From positions 1 to 12,952 of the forward strand of contig CAMWQY010000041.1 of the NCBI GenBank assembly GCA_947176355.1: 12,952 nucleotides of DNA, written 5' to 3'. Under the pieces are notes generated by a model. It did no database searches and was not told the origin of the DNA. It was given only the letters and a program-made list of their open reading frames with translations. The position numbers and the translations under genes are program-made. The stretch is from an uncultured Porphyromonadaceae bacterium. GTDB lineage: Bacteria; Bacteroidota; Bacteroidia; Bacteroidales; Muribaculaceae. Shown one piece after another: positions 8,047 to 12,952 of this stretch (the first letter of the stretch is position 1; every line of letters starts with the position of its first letter).

Positions 8047-8985
8047 ATGAATCCTGTTCCGGAGATTATTGCTGTTGTTGGCCCTACTGCGTGCGGCAAG
8101 ACCCGTCGCGCAGTGTCTATAGCAAAGGCGATTGGGGGAGAGATTATCAGTGGCGACAGCCGTCAGGTATATAAAGGGATGGATATAGGCACAGGGAAGG
8201 ATCTGTGTGAGTATGATGGAGTGCGGTATCATCTTATTGATATTGCAGAAGCGGGGGATAAATATAATCTGCATAGATTTCTTACAGATTTCCATGACTC
8301 TAAAATAGAAATAGAGGAAAGAGGAAAGATGCCGGTGCTCTGTGGAGGGTCGGGGATGTATGTGGAGGCTGCGTTATCCGGACTTGTGATGCCCAAGGTA
8401 GAGAGAAATGAAAAGCTTCGGGCATCTCTTGATGGCAAAAGCCTTGAAGAACTGACTGCGATACTTAAGACATATAAGACACTTCACAATACAACAGATG
8501 TCGATACTCGCGACCGGGCACTCCGTGCTATTGAGATTCAGCAATATTATACTGATCATCCTGAAGAAGCTGTAGCTGCTGACAGGTCGACGGCAAAGCC
8601 ACTGAATAGCCTTGTCATTGGAATAGATATCCCTCGTGATGCACGGCGTGAGAAGATCAGCCGTCGTCTTGATGCAAGGATAGAAGAAGGGATGATAGAG
8701 GAGATAAAAGGACTTTTGGCTCGCGGTATAAAAGCAGAAGATCTAATTTATTATGGCCTTGAATATAAGTTTGTCACTCTTCATGCTATAGGAGTGCTTA
8801 GTCTTGAAGAGATGCGAAAGCAACTTGAGATAGCAATCCATCAGTTTGCAAAGCGTCAGATGACTTGGTTCAGAGGGATGGAAAAGAGGGGGATTCCTAT
8901 TCGTTGGTTACCCTACGATATTCCCGAAGAAGAGTTCATAGATATTGTAAAAGCTTGGATGGATGAATTTCCGGAGAGGCAATAG
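8047..8985 (+). CDS. miaA: tRNA dimethylallyltransferase (MiaA), divergent form
   Basis: Transfers a dimethylallyl group to N6 of A37 in tRNAs that read UNN codons. From ATG 8047 it has 312 residues, a normal length. Landmarks are the P-loop GPTACGKT (12-19), SGDSRQVYKGMDIG (35-48), CGGSGMYVEAAL (99-110), and the C-terminal KRQMTWFRG (269-277), which matches the AKRQxTWFR signature. Odd points: the usual IGTAKP reads IGTGKD, and the usual IGY(K/R)E region reads YYGLEYK, which suggests a separate MiaA subgroup. I chose 8047 because AGGAG at 8037-8041 is five bases upstream, a rare clear Shine-Dalgarno here, and the protein then starts just before the P-loop. ATG 8008, overlapping the previous stop, would add 13 residues. 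It ends the proS operon; no clear terminator follows. Confidence 0.9.
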   Translation: MNPVPEIIAVVGPTACGKTRRAVSIAKAIGGEIISGDSRQVYKGMDIGTGKDLCEYDGVRYHLIDIAEAGDKYNLHRFLTDFHDSKIEIEERGKMPVLCGGSGMYVEAALSGLVMPKVERNEKLRASLDGKSLEELTAILKTYKTLHNTTDVDTRDRALRAIEIQQYYTDHPEEAVAADRSTAKPLNSLVIGIDIPRDARREKISRRLDARIEEGMIEEIKGLLARGIKAEDLIYYGLEYKFVTLHAIGVLSLEEMRKQLEIAIHQFAKRQMTWFRGMEKRGIPIRWLPYDIPEEEFIDIVKAWMDEFPERQ

Positions 8986-9035
8986 GGGATGAATTAAGAA
9001 TAAACCACAAAAAATTAAAAATTTAACGTTTATAT

Positions 9036-9067
9036 ATTGTGGGAATAGAATAAAATTGCTAAATTTG
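9036..9067 (+). promoter_or_regulatory. Predicted promoter for dedA-rpe
   Basis: TAAATTTG at 9060-9067 is an exact TAnnTTTG element, with ATTG at 9036-9039 (one mismatch to TTTG) 20 bases upstream. A start near 9073 would give a leader of about 60 nt beginning with the palindrome at 9077-9092. Confidence 0.55.
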
Positions 9068-9076
9068 CAACTGACT

Positions 9077-9092
9077 TGTCGGCTTGCCGACA
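9077..9092. repeat. Perfect palindrome/hairpin in the dedA leader
   Basis: TGTCGG-CTTG-CCGACA: a 6-bp GC-rich stem with a 4-base loop, at about +4 to +19 of the predicted transcript. An outer GCAA/TTGC pairing (9067-9070 with 9097-9100) can extend it, and TTTTT follows at 9101-9105. It could be a repressor operator or a 5' mRNA-protecting hairpin. The eight bases between stem and T-run argue against a classical terminator. Confidence 0.5.
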
Positions 9093-9135
9093 GAAATTGC
9101 TTTTTGTAGATATACCATAAAGTACAGATTCCAAC

Positions 9136-9813
9136 ATGATTCTTGCAAGTCTTTTTGACGCATCGCAGTTTTTCCAGTGGTTTGTAGAGAATGCAAACTA
9201 CTTGTTTGTGTTTCTTTTCATGACGATCGAGAGCTCGTTCATTCCATTTCCGAGTGAAGTAGTAGTGCCCCCTGCAGCTTACCTTGCTTGCACGAATACG
9301 GGAGTAGGTGGGGACATGAATATTTTTGTAGTTGTGATAGTAGCTACTTTAGGAGCACTTTGTGGAGCATTTATCAATTATTTCCTGTCATTGTGGGTTG
9401 GGCGTCCAATCGTATATGCCTTTGCCGATAGCAAATTCGGGCATGCTTGTCTAATTGACAGGTCAAAAGTAGATAAGGCAGAAGCATACTTTGACAAGCA
9501 TGGTGCAGTATCGACTTTTGTGGGGCGACTTATTCCGGCGATCAGGCAATTGATATCCATACCTGCAGGACTTTCGAAGATGAATATTGGTGTATTTACC
9601 ATTTTCACTTTCCTTGGAGCATTGATATGGAACGCCATACTCGCGGGGTTGGGCTATTGGCTGTCGCTTCATGTCTCACCGGATCAGTTGTTTGAGAAAG
9701 TAGAGGAATATAATAGTTATCTGACATACGCCGGATATGCTCTTCTTGCCGTATGCATCCTCTATATTCTATACAATGCATTCAAAAAGAAAAACTACGA
9801 TACTAAGAAATAA
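9136..9813 (+). CDS. DedA/VTT-family inner membrane protein
   Basis: A 225-residue polytopic membrane protein of the DedA (SNARE-associated/VTT) family, normal in length. Members support membrane homeostasis, and some flip undecaprenyl phosphate or phosphatidylethanolamine; which lipid is used here cannot be told. Visible features are the N-terminal ESSFIPFPSEVVVPPAAYLA (32-51) with a conserved acidic residue and re-entrant-loop prolines, a small-residue helix at about 62-86, and the signature FVGRLIPAIRQLISIPAG (128-145) carrying the key R131 and R137. Then come LGALIWNAILAGLGYWLS (160-177) and a final helix at about 197-215 with a Lys-rich tail. It has its own predicted promoter and leader hairpin. 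rpe starts 10 nt after its stop, so the two are almost certainly cotranscribed. Confidence 0.93.
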   Translation: MILASLFDASQFFQWFVENANYLFVFLFMTIESSFIPFPSEVVVPPAAYLACTNTGVGGDMNIFVVVIVATLGALCGAFINYFLSLWVGRPIVYAFADSKFGHACLIDRSKVDKAEAYFDKHGAVSTFVGRLIPAIRQLISIPAGLSKMNIGVFTIFTFLGALIWNAILAGLGYWLSLHVSPDQLFEKVEEYNSYLTYAGYALLAVCILYILYNAFKKKNYDTKK

Positions 9814-9823
9814 AGATAAAGAG

Positions 9824-10468
9824 ATGAAAGTAGCACCGTCACTTCTTGCCGCTGATTTCTTAAATCTAAGCAAAGAAATAGAAAAGATAAATGCCTCGGA
9901 GGCAGATTTCCTTCATCTTGATGTGATGGATGGTGTCTTTGTGCCTAATATTTCATTTGGTTTTCCGGTGCTTCAGGGAGTCGCAAAGGCATGTGAGAAG
10001 CCTCTCGATGTGCACATGATGACAGTGGAGCCTGAAAAATGGATTGCAAATGTGAAGGAATTGGGTGCTGAGATAATGAACGTGCATCAAGAAGCCTGCC
10101 TTCATCTATATAGCACTGTGCAGCACATACATCAAGCAGGGATGATGGCTGGAGTGACTTTGAATCCGGCTACGCCCATTTCAACTCTTGAGGATATAAT
10201 ATCAGAACTTGATTTGGTATTGCTGATGTCGGTTGAACCCGGATTTGGTGGTCAGCCGTTTATCAAGCATACAATTGAAAAAGTGAGAAAACTTAAGGAA
10301 CTACGAGACAGAACAGGTTCTAAAGCTCTTATTGAGGTAGATGGGGGTGTCAATGAAAAGACTGGGGCTGAGCTTGCCGCTGCCGGCGCAGATGTGCTTG
10401 TGGCAGGAAGTTATGTCTTTGGCAGTGAGGTTATGAATGAGGCTATAAGGAGGCTTAAGACTCTTTAA
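9824..10468 (+). CDS. rpe: Ribulose-phosphate 3-epimerase
   Basis: Cytoplasmic TIM-barrel enzyme of the pentose phosphate pathway that interconverts D-ribulose 5-phosphate and D-xylulose 5-phosphate; 214 residues, normal length. The sequence shows APSLLAADF (4-12), HLDVMDGVFVPNISFG (31-46) with metal ligands H31 and D33, DVHMM with H64, MSVEPGFGGQPF (135-146), and EVDGGV with D173, followed by the phosphate-binding region AGADVLVAGSYVFG. I chose ATG 9824 because the protein then begins with the canonical MKVAPSLLAADF. An in-frame ATG at 9737 would overlap dedA by 77 nt and add 29 residues not seen in the family. It lies downstream of dedA in the same transcription unit. Confidence 0.96.
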   Translation: MKVAPSLLAADFLNLSKEIEKINASEADFLHLDVMDGVFVPNISFGFPVLQGVAKACEKPLDVHMMTVEPEKWIANVKELGAEIMNVHQEACLHLYSTVQHIHQAGMMAGVTLNPATPISTLEDIISELDLVLLMSVEPGFGGQPFIKHTIEKVRKLKELRDRTGSKALIEVDGGVNEKTGAELAAAGADVLVAGSYVFGSEVMNEAIRRLKTL

Positions 10469-10508
10469 TCCTTCATTTCATCAAACAATTATTAGAAAAT
10501 ATAATATC

Positions 10509-11597
10509 ATGAAACAAACAATAAACAGTATTCTTTTGATTTTAATGCTTTGTGGGGTGTCATCGTGCAAGAATGAATTAGATCCATTGGAAGATGGCAA
10601 CCACCGTATTCTCAAAAGTAAAGAAAAACCGATGCTAAAGACCATTCGTTTGTCGTTTGGAGGCGACTATATCACGGAATCGGAGGAGCCTCTTCTTAGA
10701 GCTGAGGATGGAGATACATTTACAGGTATAAATGTATTCTATACAAAGAAGGAAGAAAATGCAACCGAGCAACCTTATGCATACGGTCTTTTTAAAAAAT
10801 CTAATGATATTACCATTGATCTTCTTACAGGTTATACATATAGATTTGAATCATCTATTCTTGTAGAAGGGGTAGATAAATTATACGGTGACAGTAAAGA
10901 TAGCTATGGACAACCATTTCAATTAAATAATGGCCAAGGAGGTAATTATGACAAAACCAACATAAATAAGTTCTTTTATCATTCTGAACTACCCGATTAT
11001 GAGAAATTTAAATTTTTTCAGTTAGGTCAAGGTGTTGCATTTGTATATGCGGGAAATGATTTGCCTTCACAACAAGGTGATGTTAGCTATCCAAGAGTGA
11101 AGAGATATTATGGAACTACAAGCGGGTTTGATCCTGCCGTAACTAATACCGTTGAAATACCAATGGATTATAAAAGTTTCGGACTAAAATTTGTCGTAGA
11201 AAGTATACCTGATAACACAAGTGTAAGTGTAAAAGATGTAACTAATCATGGTTATAATACTGATTATAAATACTTCCTTGTTTTTCCAAGCGGTTTGAGT
11301 CTTAATGGAACCAGCGAGCCATGGGAATGTCTATATTCACTAAATGATTTTAGTAAAGATACAGAGGAGTTTACACTTAGATTTACTTGGGATAAGGGTA
11401 ACAACGAAGAACCGGAGGATTTTACTCATACCTTCACTGTTGAAGCAAAAAAGAAGAAAGTGCTTAACATAAAAATTGAAGGTGAGGTAAATACTAAAAA
11501 TTCCGGGAATATTATTTTCACAGGAATAAGTTCTGATGATAATCTTGAAAAGCTACCCGAAGAAACGGAAAATGTGACAAACGCTAAAAATAATTGA
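10509..11597 (+). CDS. Putative surface lipoprotein, AT-rich, unknown function
   Basis: A 362-residue protein with a lipoprotein signal (MKQTINSILLILMLCGVSSC), lipid attachment expected at Cys20. The lipobox VSSC is loose, but acceptable in Bacteroidetes. The rest is beta-rich, with motifs such as TIRLSFGGDYIT, GINVFYTKKE, YAYGLF, TYRFESSILVEG and SFGLKFVVES, and a Lys/Glu/Asn-rich tail. This layout recalls fimbrillin/Mfa-like lipoproteins of Bacteroidales, a resemblance from memory and not an assignment. The gene is more AT-rich than its neighbours (blocks 10801-10860 and 11221-11280 are about 27% G+C), which hints at horizontal origin or weak codon selection. It starts 40 nt after rpe without a clear promoter, so read-through from dedA-rpe is possible. 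Its stop touches that of the opposing small gene. Confidence 0.85.
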   Translation: MKQTINSILLILMLCGVSSCKNELDPLEDGNHRILKSKEKPMLKTIRLSFGGDYITESEEPLLRAEDGDTFTGINVFYTKKEENATEQPYAYGLFKKSNDITIDLLTGYTYRFESSILVEGVDKLYGDSKDSYGQPFQLNNGQGGNYDKTNINKFFYHSELPDYEKFKFFQLGQGVAFVYAGNDLPSQQGDVSYPRVKRYYGTTSGFDPAVTNTVEIPMDYKSFGLKFVVESIPDNTSVSVKDVTNHGYNTDYKYFLVFPSGLSLNGTSEPWECLYSLNDFSKDTEEFTLRFTWDKGNNEEPEDFTHTFTVEAKKKKVLNIKIEGEVNTKNSGNIIFTGISSDDNLEKLPEETENVTNAKNN

Positions 11598-11819
11598 TTA
11601 TCTTTTGATATTTCGTCTTTCCGGGCGAGCAAAGAATTGATGGAAGATGCTATTGGAAGTAATGACTCTCTCGCGAGTCTCGACATCGTGCAGAAGGCGA
11701 TCTCTATCCTCCTTAGTTGAGGACACCTGCGGATGAGACATGTGGCCTATAATTAGAAGAACTAATACCATCGCGATGAGAAGAACAACGACGAGTAATA
11801 TTTTTAAAAATGTAATCAT
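11598..11819 (-). CDS. Small single-helix membrane protein, unknown function
   Basis: A 73-residue protein starting at ATG 11819-11817. Residues 4-25 are a strong membrane helix (KILLVVVLLIAMVLVLLII); the remaining ~48 residues are polar, rich in Arg/Glu/Asp, and end in RPERRNIKR. It could be an N-anchored protein or use an uncleaved signal; there is no cysteine, so it is not a lipoprotein. I call it real because the best promoter match in the window (TTTG-N20-TACTTTTG on the minus strand) lies directly upstream and gives a leader of about 20 nt. It is convergent with the lipoprotein gene, with no bases between the stop codons, and divergent from the LRR gene. I do not recognise the family. 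Confidence 0.62.
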   Translation of the reverse strand: MITFLKILLVVVLLIAMVLVLLIIGHMSHPQVSSTKEDRDRLLHDVETRERVITSNSIFHQFFARPERRNIKR

Positions 11820-11845
11820 TTTGATTGCTAATAAAGGAGGTGTAA

Positions 11846-11877
11846 CAAAAGTATTTAATTAAGAATTATGAATCAAA
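11846..11877 (-). promoter_or_regulatory. Near-consensus promoter for the small membrane protein gene
   Basis: Read on the minus strand, TTTG (11877-11874), 20 bases, then TACTTTTG (11853-11846). Both the -33 and the -7 (TAnnTTTG) elements match the Bacteroidetes consensus exactly and the spacing is right. Transcription would begin near 11840-11838, about 20 nt before the ATG at 11819. Confidence 0.68.
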
Positions 11878-11921
11878 ACTAAACTTAAACTTAAACCATC
11901 TAAACTGCTAAATAAATCCGA

Positions 11922-11970
11922 GATGCTTGAATTCGGTATCTATAGTTCGAGGCTTGGACTCAAGCTTAGA
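11922..11970. promoter_or_regulatory. Operator-like direct repeat and palindrome
   Basis: GATGCTTGAATTC (11922-11934) and GAGGCTTGGACTC (11949-11961) are 13-mers with 10 identical bases, 27 bp apart. The second is the left part of an imperfect 24-bp palindrome at 11947-11970 with perfect half-sites GCTTG and CAAGC four bases apart. The palindrome occupies the spacer and -7 region of the predicted LRR-gene promoter, a usual place for a repressor site. In RNA it would form a 7-bp stem at 11950-11967. Confidence 0.4.
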
Positions 11971-11974
11971 TTTG
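11946..11974 (+). promoter_or_regulatory. Possible promoter for the LRR gene
   Basis: TAGATTTG at 11967-11974 is an exact TAnnTTTG element. The -33 candidate TTCG (11946-11949) has one mismatch and a short spacing of 17 bases. Transcription from here would give a leader of about 190-220 nt that includes the foldable segment at 12063-12158. Confidence 0.4.
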
Positions 11975-12062
11975 ATACTTATATAACATTAATAAGGTGT
12001 CGAGGGTTCATTTTTAGAAAATTTAAAAAAAAATAGTATTTAATTAAACCATTCATTTTCCC

Positions 12063-12158
12063 AATCGTTTTAAGTATGAAACCGTGAGGGAGAACGGTGC
12101 TTAAGAAAGCATCCACAGACTGAACGATTTCCATACCAACAAAGATATGTTGGGTCTA
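12063..12158 (+). promoter_or_regulatory. Predicted structured 5' leader of the LRR gene
   Basis: AATCGTT (12063-12069) pairs perfectly with AACGATT (12123-12129). Inside it, TTAAG (12070-12074) pairs with CTTAA (12100-12104), and ACCGT (12081-12085) with ACGGT (12094-12098). An alternative hairpin, GGTGCTT (12096-12102) with AAGCATCC (12107-12114, one bulged T), excludes the inner pairings. A separate hairpin, CCAACA-UGUUGG (12136-12141 with 12148-12153), follows 13-43 bases before the start codons. I recognise no known riboswitch core. The base pairs are visible; function is inference. Confidence 0.5.
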
Positions 12159-12201
12159 AAACCAGTGAAAAATGAACAAAAACACAAAAAATCCTAAAGT
12201 T

Positions 12202-12952
12202 ATGAAGAAAACTCTTTTGATCCTTGCCGCAGCTCTGACACTAAGCGGCAGCGCATTCGCTAAGGGGAATGCTAAAAAGAATGTAGAACAAAAAGCTCTA
12301 ACTTCTTTCATCGCACAGAATCCTGAACTGAGCCTTAACGGCGCAAGCGTAGCTAATATGCCCGGCGTGAAGTTTGAGAATGGAAGTGTGACTGAAATTG
12401 ACCTCAAGGGTAAGAAACTCGTTGGCACTCTCGACCTGAGCAACTTCCCGGCTCTTACTAAGGTTGACGTTTCCGACAACCAGCTTACAAGCCTTATCGT
12501 CGACAACTGTCCGGCACTTGTAGAAGTGAATGCAGGTCGCAACCAGCTTAAGGAGTTCTCTTGCAAGGGTTGTCCTCAACTTCAGACTCTGAAACTCTAT
12601 CGCAACCGTCTTTCTGAGATTGATCTTAGCGGTGTGCCTTTGTTGAAGAACTTCAACATCTCAAGCAACTTCCTCGTAGCTCTTGATGTAGCACAGTCTG
12701 CTAACCTTGAGACTCTGAATGTAATGAACAATCGTCTTGAGCAACTCGTTGTCACTAACTGCACAGCTCTTAAGCATCTCTATGCAAGCTATAATGAACT
12801 TCAGCAGGTTTCTCTTTCAGGTTTGACTTCACTCCAGAACCTCAATGTAAGCGACAACAAGATTTCTAAGCTCTATCTTCAGAATCTTCCCGCTCTCTTC
12901 ACTCTTCTTGCAAGCGACAACCACATGACAAGCTTCGGCATCAGCGGATGTC
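12202..12952 (+). CDS. Secreted leucine-rich-repeat protein, partial (runs off right edge)
   Basis: From ATG 12202 the frame stays open to the window end (250 full codons). Residues 1-20 form a classical Sec signal peptide (MKKTLLILAAALTL then SGSAFA), followed by a Lys-rich linker. After a capping region (SVTEIDLKGKKLVGTLDLSNFPA) come at least seven leucine-rich repeats of exactly 21 residues with the pattern LxxLxVSxNxLxxLxLxxxxx, for example LTKVDVSDNQL, LQTLKLYRNRL and LQNLNVSDNKI; several carry NCP or GCP turns. LRRs make curved binding surfaces, so a role in adhesion or ligand binding outside the cytoplasm is likely, but the ligand is unknown. ATG 12172 (MNKNTKNPKV...) in the same frame would lengthen the signal n-region by 10 residues and is possible. 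Frequent AAC, CTC and GAC codons suggest strong expression. Confidence 0.88.
   Translation, partial: MKKTLLILAAALTLSGSAFAKGNAKKNVEQKALTSFIAQNPELSLNGASVANMPGVKFENGSVTEIDLKGKKLVGTLDLSNFPALTKVDVSDNQLTSLIVDNCPALVEVNAGRNQLKEFSCKGCPQLQTLKLYRNRLSEIDLSGVPLLKNFNISSNFLVALDVAQSANLETLNVMNNRLEQLVVTNCTALKHLYASYNELQQVSLSGLTSLQNLNVSDNKISKLYLQNLPALFTLLASDNHMTSFGISGC

Larger units (their letters stand above)
11820..12201. other. Divergent regulatory region between the small membrane protein gene and the LRR gene
   Basis: This ~380-base stretch holds no convincing gene. In order it contains the minus-strand promoter (11846-11877), an AT-rich spacer with an AAACTT-like microrepeat (about 11881-11897), operator-like direct repeats and a palindrome (11922-11970) around a weaker plus-strand promoter (11946-11974), a long A-run (12024-12032), a foldable leader segment (12063-12158), and two short reading frames in the leader. 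Confidence 0.7.

Noticed and set aside
8986..9035. Terminator after miaA
   Set aside because: Only A/T-rich complementarity (AAATT with AATTT) is present; there is no GC-rich stem followed by a T-run.
9737..9823. Upstream in-frame start for rpe
   Set aside because: It would overlap dedA and add 29 residues that the family lacks; ATG 9824 gives the canonical N-terminus.
11881..11897. AAACTT-like hexamer microrepeat
   Set aside because: Only about three units, in very AT-rich sequence; too short to separate from chance.

Overview
The window looks like a chromosomal stretch from a member of the Bacteroidales, most likely near the Muribaculaceae/Bacteroides group. The evidence is a DUF4293-type membrane protein (a Bacteroidetes family) beside an archaeal/eukaryal-type prolyl-tRNA synthetase, a lipoprotein with a Bacteroidetes-style lipobox, promoters of the Bacteroidetes form (TTTG, about 20 bases, TAnnTTTG), and A-rich translation starts with almost no Shine-Dalgarno sequences. 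Genus assignment is inference. I see no phage, transposase, CRISPR, rRNA or tRNA.

Layout. (1) Bases 1-2165, minus strand: one open reading frame that runs off the left edge, encoding a cytoplasmic TPR protein of more than 721 residues. It is easy to miss because it has no stop in the window. (2) 2166-2952: a divergent promoter region, the DUF4293 gene, and two tandem arrays of 7-bp units, one in the gene's presumed 5' leader and one between its stop codon and the proS promoter. (3) 2953-8985, plus strand: a tight operon of proS, a secreted dipeptidyl peptidase IV, a six-helix membrane protein of unknown function, and a divergent miaA. Two of the junctions are TAATG stop/start overlaps. (4) 9036-10468: dedA and rpe, 10 nt apart, behind their own promoter and a small palindrome. 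(5) 10509-11597: an AT-rich lipoprotein gene, meeting a small single-helix membrane protein gene (11819-11598, minus) with no space between the stop codons. (6) 11820-12201: a divergent regulatory region with a near-consensus minus-strand promoter, operator-like repeats and a foldable leader, followed by a secreted 21-residue leucine-rich-repeat protein that runs off the right edge.

Most genes are housekeeping: proline charging, tRNA A37 prenylation, pentose phosphate epimerization and DedA membrane homeostasis. DPP IV adds extracellular use of Xaa-Pro peptides. The least explained material is the pair of heptamer arrays, the leader and promoter architecture of the LRR gene, the small minus-strand membrane protein, the 451-residue membrane protein and the AT-rich lipoprotein. 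I do not see a clear multi-gene novel defence or mobile system here.
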